From Candidatus Caldarchaeum sp. (GTDB lineage: Archaea > Thermoproteota > Nitrososphaeria_A > Caldarchaeales > Caldarchaeaceae), in NCBI GenBank assembly GCA_025054515.1, contig JANWZT010000002.1:1-38146 (forward strand): a DNA stretch of 38,146 bases. Direction: 5' to 3'. Within the stretch, counting starts at the first letter, position 1, and each line of letters begins with the position of its first letter. The notes below the pieces were generated by a model. That model was given only the letters and a program-made list of their open reading frames with translations, searched no databases and was not told where the DNA came from. Shown piece after piece: positions 22,774 to 30,880 of this stretch. Made by a program: the position numbers and the translations under genes.

Positions 22774-23559
22774 ATGCCTGACGTGGTTGTCTGCGTTAAA
22801 CAAACGGTCGACGTCTACCAGCTCAAACCTCATCCCGAAACCCTCGCTCCACAGATTGGACAAGCTCAGTGGAAGAACAGCGACTTCGACCTCAACGCCC
22901 TCGAAGAAGCCCTCAGGATACGGGAGAAACACGGCGGCAAAGTCTATGTCGTATCAGCCGGACACGACGTCAAACCGCTTCTCGTCCGGGAATGTTTGGC
23001 GATGGGAGCCGATGAAGCGTTCGTCCTTTCCGACCCATCCCTCGAAAAGGCCGACGGCTCAGCCACGGCCAAAGTTCTGTCATCAATCATCAAAGCGAAG
23101 ATTCCCAGATGGGATTTGATTCTCTGCGGCGAAGCTTCTCTGGACCAAAACAGCTACCAGACAGGGCCTCGGCTCGCGGAAATTTTCAACGTTCCTCATG
23201 TAAGCTACGTCACTAAGCTCGAAGTCGGAGGCGGCGGTATCAAAGCATGGAGAGCGGTTGAGGACGGGGTTGAAGTGGTTTCCTGCAACCTTCCCGCCGT
23301 CGTTACCGTCGGCCTCGAAATCAACACCCCCCGCCTTCCGAGCCTGCTAATGATTAGGGCGGCTCAGCGGAAGCCGTTGAACGAACTCAAGCTAAGCGAC
23401 GTGGGGTTGACGTCGAACGACGTGATGCCCAAAGCTGAAACGGTCGAAATCAAGGCCCTGAAAACCGAGCGGAAAAAACAAAAATTCGAAGGGAAGCCCG
23501 AAGAACTCGCTGAAAGACTTGCTGAACTCATAATCTCCAACGTAGGTGGACGAAGATGA
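22774..23559 (+). CDS. etfB: Electron transfer flavoprotein beta subunit
   Basis: A 261-residue soluble protein, partner of EtfA; the pair carries FAD and shuttles electrons from acyl-CoA-type dehydrogenases. VVVCVKQTVDVYQLK at the start, FDLNALEEALRIREKHGGKVYVV, CGEASLDQNSYQTGPRLAE and LPAVVTVGLEINTPRLPSL are all EtfB features. The ATG at 22774 is chosen because the family sequence starts there and a TATA-like TAGTATTTATGG lies about 40 bases upstream; an upstream frame into the previous gene is not family-like. It overlaps etfA by four bases. Whether it is an electron-bifurcating type cannot be settled here. Confidence 0.95.
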   Translation: MPDVVVCVKQTVDVYQLKPHPETLAPQIGQAQWKNSDFDLNALEEALRIREKHGGKVYVVSAGHDVKPLLVRECLAMGADEAFVLSDPSLEKADGSATAKVLSSIIKAKIPRWDLILCGEASLDQNSYQTGPRLAEIFNVPHVSYVTKLEVGGGGIKAWRAVEDGVEVVSCNLPAVVTVGLEINTPRLPSLLMIRAAQRKPLNELKLSDVGLTSNDVMPKAETVEIKALKTERKKQKFEGKPEELAERLAELIISNVGGRR

Positions 23560-24500
23560 AAGCGCTGGTTTTCGGGGAGAAGCCGGAGCAGACCGCGTCT
23601 TTGGCGGCATACCTGTCCAAATCAATCCAGCCCGAAACGACCTACGCCGCCGCCTTCACGGAATATTCTCCGACGGAGCTTGAGACGGTTGGGGGAGCTG
23701 GCGTAAAAAAAATCTATGTTCTCCCCGACAAAAACTGGCACGCTGGTCCGGCGTCGACGGCCCATGCGTTGTCTGAGCTGGCGAAGCAAAACGGAGTCGA
23801 CATCGTCGTCGTCTACGCTTCGAAGAAGGGTAACGAAATCGCGGCCCGAACCGCTCAGAGACTGGACGCCTCGTACGCGTCGGAAGTTATTTCGGTTGAA
23901 AGGTCTGGCGACGCGTTTCTCGTTAAGCGGCTGGTTTTGGGCGGAGGCTATGTCGCGTCCTTGCTGCTCAGACATAGGCCTTCGGTCGTTTCCATTAAGC
24001 CCGCCTCCGAAAATATCGTTCCCGGCGATAAGCCCGTTGTCGAGCGGCTCAACATCGTGAGCGACGCACCTGAAGTAAAGTTTCTCGAATCCATTAAGCC
24101 GGAAAAGGCACATGTTGATTTGGAGAAGGCTGGAGTTGTCGTTGCGGTTGGACGAGGGTTTAAGAAGAAAGAGGATTTGGCGATGGCTGAAGAGCTCGCC
24201 CGCATCATCGGAGCCGAAGTAGGCTGCAGCAGACCGATTTCGGGCGATTTGAAATGGCTTGAAGAAGAAAGACACATCGGGTTGTCGGGTAAAAGAGTGA
24301 GGCCGTCGCTCTACATCGCCCTCGGCATTTCCGGGCAGGTTCAGCACCTCGTCGGGATGCGCGACTCGAAAACAGTCATCGCTGTCAACACAGACCCCAA
24401 CGCGCCGATGGCTATTGAATCCGACTACTTCTTCGTCGCCGACCTCTACAAAATCCTGCCCATCACCATCGAAAGCCTGAAAAAGAAGCTGGTCAGCTGA
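23556..24500 (+). CDS. etfA: Electron transfer flavoprotein alpha subunit
   Basis: A 314-residue partner of EtfB. The N-terminal domain ends near residue 190. The C-terminal FAD domain has VVAVGRGFKKKEDL, EVGCSRPISGDLKWL, and the FAD loop GLSGKRVRPSLYIALGISGQ followed by VNTDPNAPMAIESDYFFVADLYK. The ATGA overlap with etfB shows coupled translation. The upstream membrane oxidoreductase is the likely electron acceptor partner. No N-terminal ferredoxin domain is present. Confidence 0.95.
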   Translation: MKALVFGEKPEQTASLAAYLSKSIQPETTYAAAFTEYSPTELETVGGAGVKKIYVLPDKNWHAGPASTAHALSELAKQNGVDIVVVYASKKGNEIAARTAQRLDASYASEVISVERSGDAFLVKRLVLGGGYVASLLLRHRPSVVSIKPASENIVPGDKPVVERLNIVSDAPEVKFLESIKPEKAHVDLEKAGVVVAVGRGFKKKEDLAMAEELARIIGAEVGCSRPISGDLKWLEEERHIGLSGKRVRPSLYIALGISGQVQHLVGMRDSKTVIAVNTDPNAPMAIESDYFFVADLYKILPITIESLKKKLVS

Positions 24501-24503
24501 AAC

Positions 24504-25112
24504 ATGCGATATTCGACCGCGGTCTTCGCAAACTTTGGCCCAGGCGGCCGTAGAGGTTTAATTAAGATCAACAATAGACCGATGATAGAATATGTTCTCG
24601 AAGCTGTTCCAGACGATTCCGAGGAAATATTCATCCTGTCAGAGGCCGAAAGCAAAGAGTTGTACAGGGAATTAGCCCAACGCTATGACGCGAAGCTTGA
24701 CGAAACTGTCCCCGAGACGGTCGACATAAGGTTTCAGCTCGAGCCCTTCTTCCGGAAAACCGAATACGACGCGGTGCTCGCCCTGCCGTGCGACGCTCCT
24801 TTGCTGACCCGCGAAGTCACAAAATTTTTGACGGAAATTATTACGAAGTTTTCAGCCGGAATTCCGCGGCCTGTTTTCGACAAATCTGAGTTTGGCCTCG
24901 CCTCATACCGCGTAAATCCTTTCCTCGAGGCCATGAAGGAGCATCCCGCGATGAAGATGGCGGACCTGGTCAAACATGTGCACAACGTCCTCTATATCTC
25001 GGCTCAAAGCTTCCGAGTATTCGACGACAAGCTCCGTTTCTTGATGAGGGTGCAGAACCAGGCCGACGCCAGGAGGGTCGCGCACCTTCTCCAGTCTTTG
25101 GAAGAGACATGA
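24504..25112 (+). CDS. MobA-like nucleotidyltransferase with altered N-terminal motif
   Basis: A 202-residue protein resembling the NTP-transferase fold of molybdenum cofactor guanylyltransferase. The MobA signature LAGGxSxRxGxxK is replaced by FANFGPGGRRGLIKINNRPM, which keeps the glycines, an arginine and a lysine. ALPCDAPLLTREVTKFL is the usual metal-binding DxP region, and SYRVNPFLEAMKEHP fits the end of the fold. It starts three bases after etfA and is followed three bases later by the AIRS-like gene, so all four genes probably form one transcript. Cofactor maturation for a molybdenum or tungsten enzyme is possible; another nucleotidyl substrate is also possible. Confidence 0.62.
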   Translation: MRYSTAVFANFGPGGRRGLIKINNRPMIEYVLEAVPDDSEEIFILSEAESKELYRELAQRYDAKLDETVPETVDIRFQLEPFFRKTEYDAVLALPCDAPLLTREVTKFLTEIITKFSAGIPRPVFDKSEFGLASYRVNPFLEAMKEHPAMKMADLVKHVHNVLYISAQSFRVFDDKLRFLMRVQNQADARRVAHLLQSLEET

Positions 25113-25115
25113 GAC

Positions 25116-26099
25116 ATGCTGCCCGTCGGCAAACTTCCCGAGAGGGTTCTGAAGAACATCGTGTTAAAGCGGGTCGGCGCGTTCAGGAAGGACGTAGTTG
25201 TCTGGCCGGGGTTCGGAGAAGACGCCGGAGCCGTCAAAACCCTCAGGGACGTTTACGTCTTCTCCATGGACCCTATCACTGGCTCGAAGAGTTTTATCGG
25301 ATGGCTTGCCGTCCACGCTTCAGCCAACGACGTCGCGGTTTCGGGAGGCCGTCCGGAATGGTTTTCATCGACCATCCTGTTGCCGAAGGGAACAGGCCCC
25401 GCCGACTTGAAGAAAATCGTCGCTCAGATCCATCGGGCTTGCAGGAAGCTGGGCGTCGCCGTCGTGACGGGCCATTCGGAGGTCGCTCCTTTCGTTTCCT
25501 CACCGATTGTGGTGGGCCACATGATGGGCCGTTTACTCGCCTCTAAACCAATCAAGAGCGCCGGAGCAAGGCCCGGCGACCAAATACTGATGGTTAAATC
25601 CGTTGCTTTGGAAGGGGCGGCCATAATTGCCACTGATTTCGCTGAAATTTTGAAGGCGAAAGGTTTCTCGGCTCGCGAACTGGTTCGGGCTTCTTCTTTC
25701 ATCATGAAGACGAGTGTGGTTGATGAGGCTTTGACGCTTGCAAAGACAGGTGTGCATTCCATGCATGACCCAACCGAAGGCGGGTTGGTCGGCGGCCTGT
25801 ATGAAATGGCTCAAGCCGCGGGAGTAGGGTTTGAAGTCGAGAGGTCGAAGGTGCTTGTTCATCCGTTGGTGGAAAAAATCTGCTCCAAGCTGGAAATCGA
25901 CCCCCTACGTCTCATCAGCTCCGGCACACTTATCGCGACAGCCCCCGAATTCGACCAAGCACTCGTCAAAAAACTCGGCGGAAAAATCATCGGAAAAATA
26001 GTTCCCCGCAGACACGGGATGAAAATCGTCGGAGCTGCTGTGGAGCAGGTTAAGGAGCCCGTGCAGGACGAGCTTTGGCGCCTCCTTTCGTCCAGCTAA
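25116..26099 (+). CDS. AIR-synthase-related (HypE/PurM/ThiL superfamily) protein
   Basis: A 327-residue protein of the ATP-binding PurM/HypE superfamily. The N-terminal GEDAGAV (residues 34-40), AVHASANDVAVSGGRPEW, HSEVAPFVSSPIVVGHMMG, and HSMHDPTEGGLVGGLYEMA match the family closely and are most like HypE. True HypE ends in a conserved cysteine that carries the thiocyanate for hydrogenase maturation; this protein ends in SSS and has no such cysteine. No hydrogenase or other hyp genes are in the window. It is probably an archaeal paralog with an unknown ATP-dependent reaction. It follows the MobA-like gene by three bases. Confidence 0.72.
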   Translation: MLPVGKLPERVLKNIVLKRVGAFRKDVVVWPGFGEDAGAVKTLRDVYVFSMDPITGSKSFIGWLAVHASANDVAVSGGRPEWFSSTILLPKGTGPADLKKIVAQIHRACRKLGVAVVTGHSEVAPFVSSPIVVGHMMGRLLASKPIKSAGARPGDQILMVKSVALEGAAIIATDFAEILKAKGFSARELVRASSFIMKTSVVDEALTLAKTGVHSMHDPTEGGLVGGLYEMAQAAGVGFEVERSKVLVHPLVEKICSKLEIDPLRLISSGTLIATAPEFDQALVKKLGGKIIGKIVPRRHGMKIVGAAVEQVKEPVQDELWRLLSSS

Positions 26100-26109
26100 C
26101 TATATATAC
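26099..26109 (+). promoter_or_regulatory. TATA box for the nitroreductase gene
   Basis: CTATATATACGG is centred about 27 bases upstream of the ATG at 26131, directly after the AIRS-like stop codon. It gives the nitroreductase its own, probably leaderless, transcript. Confidence 0.6.
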
Positions 26110-26130
26110 GGTGAGTCGCGGAAAAATTTC

Positions 26131-26637
26131 ATGGACGTCTTCGAAGCCATCAAAACGAGGCTCGAAGTTAGAGACTATTCATCCGAGCCCGTTCCTAAAG
26201 AGGTATTGAAAGAGGTCCTCGAAGCCGGCCGTCTGTCGCCAAGCGGCCTCAACACCCAGCACTGGCGGTTTATCGTCGTGGAAGACCGCAGGGATTTGCA
26301 GGAGCTCGCCGACATCAGCACTTCAGGCAAATGGGTCGCCGGCGCCGCGTTCGCGGTCGTCATATTGACCAATCCCAAGTATCCATGGCATCTGATCGAT
26401 GCAGGCCGCGTCGTAACACACATGCAGCTCGCCGCTTGGAACCGAAACCTCGGCTCATGCATCTACACCGGATACGATGAAAAAGCCATGCGCCAGAAAC
26501 TCAACATCCCGGAAAATTACCATATCGCATGTGTGGCCGGCTTCGGATATCCGCGTCGCCGCATAATCGGGAGAAAAAGGAGACTGCCGCTCGAATCAAT
26601 CGCTTTTTCGGGCAGGATGACCCAGCCGTTGACATGA
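26131..26637 (+). CDS. Nitroreductase-family FMN oxidoreductase
   Basis: A 168-residue flavoprotein. The opening MDVFEAIKTRLEVRDYSSEPV and RLSPSGLNTQHWRFIVV are the FMN-binding signatures, and MQLAAWNRNLGSC with CVAGFGYPRR completes the fold. The family reduces nitro groups, quinones, flavins or specific metabolites using NAD(P)H; the substrate is unknown. Its own TATA box separates it from the operon upstream. Length is on the short side but complete. Confidence 0.92.
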   Translation: MDVFEAIKTRLEVRDYSSEPVPKEVLKEVLEAGRLSPSGLNTQHWRFIVVEDRRDLQELADISTSGKWVAGAAFAVVILTNPKYPWHLIDAGRVVTHMQLAAWNRNLGSCIYTGYDEKAMRQKLNIPENYHIACVAGFGYPRRRIIGRKRRLPLESIAFSGRMTQPLT

Positions 26638-26648
26638 TGAATTTTTAT

Positions 26649-26659
26649 CTATAAATTTA
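26649..26659 (+). promoter_or_regulatory. TATA box for ileS
   Basis: CTATAAATTTAAAG is centred about 35 bases upstream of the ATG at 26689, in the gap after the nitroreductase gene. The longer spacing allows a short leader. Confidence 0.5.
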
Positions 26660-26688
26660 AAGACGACGTAGGTTGTTCTCCGAGACGA

Positions 26689-29600
26689 ATGGAATCGGCG
26701 GCTTCCAGACGATACAACCCCCGTCTCGTCGAAGAACAGGTGAGCAGGTACTGGGCCCAAAACAACATCATTAGAAAAGTTCTCGAAGCCAACCCAGACG
26801 GGCCTCTTTTCTCCTTCCTCGAAGGCCCTCCGACCGTCAACGGCTACATGCACATCGGCCACACTAGGGGACGCGTCTACAAAGACATAGTCCTCCGCTA
26901 CAAGACCATGAACGGCTTTAGGGTTTGGAGAAGGGCTGGATGGGATTGTCAAGGCCTTCCAACAGAAATCGAGGTGGAGAAAAAGCTCGGAATAACAAGC
27001 AAACGCGACATCGAAAAAATTGGAATGGAAAAGTTCGTTCAGGAGGCGTGGAACGTCGTCGACCACTACCTCAGCCACTGGAGGAAAGCGAGCGAAAGGC
27101 TTGGTCTCTGGCTTGACTACGACACAGCCTACGAAACACGCAAAGACGAATACATGGAACACGTATGGCACCTCCTCAAACAAGCACACCAGAACGGAGA
27201 CCTCGTCGAAAGCCTACGCGTCGTACCATCCTGCCCCCAGTGCGAAACAGCACTTTCACAGCATGAACTCGCCCAAGGATACGACGAAGTCGTCGACCCA
27301 TCGATATACGTCAAAATGCCTTTGACCGAAGGCGGATACGTCATCATCTGGACGACGACGCCTTGGACTCTTCCGGGAAACGAGGCCGTCGCCGTCAAGC
27401 CCGACGCCAAATACGTTGAGATACAGTATGACGGGGAAAGATGGTTCGTGGCCGAGCAGCTGCTGCCGAAGTTTGTGGACGAAACGAAGATAGCCGGGTT
27501 CAAGGTGAACCGAACGGTTGACGGCGGATATTTCATCGGCAAACGATACCGTCATCCACTACTCGAGGAGGTGCCAAACCACCTAAACGAAGAACACTAC
27601 ATAGTTCCATCCGAACACGTAACGCTTGAAGAAGGAACTGGCTTCGTCCACATCGCTCCAGCACACGGGCCCGAAGACTTTGAAATAGGGCAGCGACACG
27701 GCCTCAACATTTTCTGCCCCGTAAACCCTTCAGGATATTTCACCGCCCAAGGCGGGAGATACGCCGGGTTGAAAGTCTGGGACGCCTCAGAAAAAATCAT
27801 CGAAGACCTCGAAGCCAAACATCTTCTCGTCAAAAAACTGGAGATTCTACATAGCTACCCCCACTGCTGGCGATGCGGAAGCAAGCTCATCTATTTGACC
27901 AGTGTCCAGTGGTTTTTGAAGGTGGAGAGGATTAAGGAAAGGATGGTTGAAGAGAACAAGTCCGTAAAATGGTGGCCGGAATGGGCTGGCTCAAACCGGT
28001 TCGGCGACTGGCTCGTCAACGCACAGGACTGGTGTATTTCGAGGAGCAAAATCTGGGGAACTCCGCTGAACGTCTGGCGCTGCGAGTCGTGCGGCGAAAA
28101 AACCGTGGTTGGCTCCCGCGCTGAGCTGGAAGAAGCAGTAGAAAAGCCATCGGTCAAAAGGATGCACAGGCCATGGGTCGACGCATATGTCTTCCGCTGT
28201 CCCTCATGCGGCGGGATGATGAAGCGCATTCCCTTCGTCCTCGACACATGGCTCGACTCCGGAGTTGCCTTCTACGCAAGCGTAGACGCACTCAGACAAC
28301 AGCAACTGTTCAACCAAGTCTATCCATACGACTTCATCACCGAAGCCATCGACCAAACACGCGGCTGGTTCTACACCCTTCTCTTCACCTCAACATTGCT
28401 GATGGGCAAAACGCCTTTCAAATCGGTTCTAAATCAGGGACACGTTCTCGATGAATTCGGCAAAAAAATGTCCAAATCGAGGGGTAACGTCGTCTGGGCC
28501 GAAGACGCCTTCGATCGATACGGAGTCGACCCCATTCGGATATACCTGGTCAGCAAAGCCGAGCCGTGGAGCACCATAAACTTCGTCCCGTCCGAAGTCG
28601 AAGAAACCATCGAAGACCTCAACATCCTCTGGAACGTCTTCCAGTTCGCGTCGACATACCAGAAGCTGGACAACTTCGATCCATCCCGACACAGCCTTCA
28701 AAACTATCTTTCGCATCTGCGGCCAGAGGACAAATGGATTCTCGCCCGAATAAACGACGTCGTCGCCAAGACGTCGGCTTACCTTAATGAAATGGAAATC
28801 CACAAAGCCGTCAAGGAGATACTCTCCTTTGTCATAGATGACCTGAGCCGCACCTACCTGCGGAGTGTGAGAAGGATAGCGTGGTCCGAAGCGGAAACTC
28901 CTGAAAAATTCGCCGCCTACTCATGCCTATACTACGTCCTCAAGAAAACTCTTCTTGTTCTCGCGCCATTCGCGCCATACATAACTGAATACCTCTACCA
29001 AACAATCCGGACTTCCTCCGACAAAGAAACGATACATCTTGAATCGTGGCCCGAGGTCGACCAAATGTTTTACGACCGAAAACTCATCGCCCAGATGGAG
29101 CTGGTCAGAGATGTTTTGACATCGATTTTAGCCGCCCGGCAAAAAGGAGGAAGAAAACTCCGTTCACCGGTCACCCGCATCATCCTCGTTCCCAAAACAT
29201 CCGAAGCACACGAAGCCTTGAAGGTTTTTTCATCGTTTTTGATGGAAAGCAGCAACGCGGAAAACATCGAGATACGGCCTCTTGGCTCCGTCTTCGAAGA
29301 AGCTTCCTGGAAAGTTGAAGGGGATTTGGCTCAGCTCGGGCCCGTTTTGGGTAGAAGACTGCCCCAGCTACTGAACTACCTCAAGAACAGCGACGGAGCC
29401 TTGCTCAAAAAAGAGATTGAGACGAAGAATGGGCTAACAGTTCCTATCGACGACGGTGAACGATTTCTTCCGTCTACGATGTTCAACGTCATACGTGTCG
29501 TTCCCGAGTTCTATTCCTATGCGGAAAACCCGAACGCGGAAATTTACGTAGACATGAGGATGTCCGAGGAGCTTGAAGCCACGTCTTCAGCTAAAGAGGT

Positions 29601-29880
29601 CATCCGCAGAATACAGGTCATGCGCAAAGAAGCGGACTTGAACATTCTGGAGAAAATCGAATGCATCATTCAGACGGACGACGAATCTTTCAAAAAGCAT
29701 GTGGAGGTGAAAAAAGGGTACATCGAATCCGAAACCCGGGCCATAGTCAGGACGGCGAAGCTGGGAGACCCGGTTCCCGACGGCTTCTTTGTAAGGTCGT
29801 GGGATATCGACGGTGTGGCCGTAAGAATAGGCTTCAGACGAACAGCTAATAATATTTATAACTTCCCCGGCTCAGATTGA
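26689..29880 (+). CDS. ileS: Isoleucyl-tRNA synthetase
   Basis: A 1063-residue class I aminoacyl-tRNA synthetase that charges tRNA-Ile. The HIGH motif is at residues 55-58 and KMSKS at 593-597. A CP1 editing domain spans roughly 190-400, with GTGFVHIAPAHGPEDF typical of it. Zinc-type cysteines occur in CWRCGSKL, CESCGEKT and CPSCGGMM. The anticodon-binding and C-terminal regions are full length, as in the archaeal/eukaryotic form. The gene has its own TATA box and is followed by a zinc-ribbon protein gene six bases later. Confidence 0.98.
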   Translation: MESAASRRYNPRLVEEQVSRYWAQNNIIRKVLEANPDGPLFSFLEGPPTVNGYMHIGHTRGRVYKDIVLRYKTMNGFRVWRRAGWDCQGLPTEIEVEKKLGITSKRDIEKIGMEKFVQEAWNVVDHYLSHWRKASERLGLWLDYDTAYETRKDEYMEHVWHLLKQAHQNGDLVESLRVVPSCPQCETALSQHELAQGYDEVVDPSIYVKMPLTEGGYVIIWTTTPWTLPGNEAVAVKPDAKYVEIQYDGERWFVAEQLLPKFVDETKIAGFKVNRTVDGGYFIGKRYRHPLLEEVPNHLNEEHYIVPSEHVTLEEGTGFVHIAPAHGPEDFEIGQRHGLNIFCPVNPSGYFTAQGGRYAGLKVWDASEKIIEDLEAKHLLVKKLEILHSYPHCWRCGSKLIYLTSVQWFLKVERIKERMVEENKSVKWWPEWAGSNRFGDWLVNAQDWCISRSKIWGTPLNVWRCESCGEKTVVGSRAELEEAVEKPSVKRMHRPWVDAYVFRCPSCGGMMKRIPFVLDTWLDSGVAFYASVDALRQQQLFNQVYPYDFITEAIDQTRGWFYTLLFTSTLLMGKTPFKSVLNQGHVLDEFGKKMSKSRGNVVWAEDAFDRYGVDPIRIYLVSKAEPWSTINFVPSEVEETIEDLNILWNVFQFASTYQKLDNFDPSRHSLQNYLSHLRPEDKWILARINDVVAKTSAYLNEMEIHKAVKEILSFVIDDLSRTYLRSVRRIAWSEAETPEKFAAYSCLYYVLKKTLLVLAPFAPYITEYLYQTIRTSSDKETIHLESWPEVDQMFYDRKLIAQMELVRDVLTSILAARQKGGRKLRSPVTRIILVPKTSEAHEALKVFSSFLMESSNAENIEIRPLGSVFEEASWKVEGDLAQLGPVLGRRLPQLLNYLKNSDGALLKKEIETKNGLTVPIDDGERFLPSTMFNVIRVVPEFYSYAENPNAEIYVDMRMSEELEATSSAKEVIRRIQVMRKEADLNILEKIECIIQTDDESFKKHVEVKKGYIESETRAIVRTAKLGDPVPDGFFVRSWDIDGVAVRIGFRRTANNIYNFPGSD

Positions 29881-29886
29881 GCCGCC

Positions 29887-30555
29887 ATGGTCAACCCAAA
29901 GATAGGCATAGCCATCGGCGTCGCCGGCGTCACCATAGTTCTTCTCCCCATACTCGCGTTATTTCTAACCGGGGGATACGATTCACCGATTCAAAAAATT
30001 TACGACACGCCTTTAGCCCCCGGGTTTTCTGCCGGGATACTCATCACGGCGGCGGGCGCCGCCACAACCGCAATCGGTTTGCTGCTTTTTGTCCGTGGAA
30101 TGAGAACGCTTTCACCATATTCACCTCCTGTAGCCCCTGTAAGAAGGCCCTTGAAAAGAGAGAATTCCTCCAACAGTGAGCTAGAGGAAATTGAACGGGA
30201 AATTTCGTCGATGCTCGATGAAAAAGGGCCGGCCATGGAGATCAGGACTGTTCCTCCCCGACCAGCCCGTCAGACGGCTCGGGAGCAGCAGACCGTCGTA
30301 GCTCAGCCGTCCTCGAATTCGAAAACTTTGGCGGTGGTGACGAAGGGGGTTGACATGGTCTGTAAATCTTGTGGCGCGGTCAACCCCATAGGCTCCAAGA
30401 TCTGCGGGTCTTGCGGCGCGGAATTGTTTGAGCCGAACCCTAAGGCAGTGGCTTGTCCTGTTTGTGGAGCTCCTGTCGACGAATCCTACAAAATCGGTGA
30501 GAACATCGTCTGCGGCATCTGCTTCAGCGAGCTTAAATACGAAAGCATAGTTTAA
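29887..30555 (+). CDS. Membrane-anchored double zinc-ribbon protein
   Basis: A 222-residue protein. Two membrane helices occupy residues 5-29 and 46-70. A proline- and charge-rich linker (about 75-150) follows, then two zinc ribbons: C159, C162, C173, C176 and C190, C193, C209, C212. The first ribbon has the CKSCGAVNP form common in archaeal zinc-ribbon membrane proteins. No family name can be given. It begins six bases after ileS and may share its transcript. A role in binding RNA, DNA or protein at the membrane is only a guess. Confidence 0.72.
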   Translation: MVNPKIGIAIGVAGVTIVLLPILALFLTGGYDSPIQKIYDTPLAPGFSAGILITAAGAATTAIGLLLFVRGMRTLSPYSPPVAPVRRPLKRENSSNSELEEIEREISSMLDEKGPAMEIRTVPPRPARQTAREQQTVVAQPSSNSKTLAVVTKGVDMVCKSCGAVNPIGSKICGSCGAELFEPNPKAVACPVCGAPVDESYKIGENIVCGICFSELKYESIV

Positions 30556-30588
30556 CTATTTTAGAAACTGGAAAACGGTGCAGATAAC

Positions 30589-30819
30589 GTGGAATCGACG
30601 AAGCCTTTGACCACCATAATGCGGAACCTCAACAAAAGCGTCAAAGTGATTTTGAAAAACGACGCCCGCTACGAAGGAACGATGGTCGAATGCGATGGCT
30701 ATATGAACATGCTTCTTGAACACGTGGTCGAATATCTCGGTGACAGCAGGACAGCGGGTTACCCTAAAGTCTTGATTAGGGGAAATAACATTATGTACGT
30801 CATCTTTACCGAAAAGTAA
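30589..30819 (+). CDS. Sm-like (LSm) RNA-binding protein
   Basis: A 76-residue protein of the archaeal Sm family, which forms heptameric rings that bind U-rich RNA. The Sm1 motif is NLNKSVKVILKNDARYEGTM with CDGYMNMLLE, and the Sm2 motif is VLIRGNNIMYVIF near the end. The start is GTG at 30589. It lies between the zinc-ribbon protein and the SAM synthetase genes on the same strand. Partners or specific RNA targets are not shown. Confidence 0.94.
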   Translation: MESTKPLTTIMRNLNKSVKVILKNDARYEGTMVECDGYMNMLLEHVVEYLGDSRTAGYPKVLIRGNNIMYVIFTEK

Positions 30820-30880
30820 CCCGGAGGAAAGGGGATAAGAGGTTAATATTTAGGGGGTTTTCTGCAAAGTGGAGAAAATT

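Noticed and set aside
25116..26099. Hydrogenase maturation gene hypE
   Set aside because: The required C-terminal cysteine is missing and no other hyp or hydrogenase gene is in the window.
26634..26640. ATGATGA resembling a box C of a C/D guide RNA
   Set aside because: No CTGA box D follows at a suitable distance, and the bases belong to the end of the nitroreductase gene.
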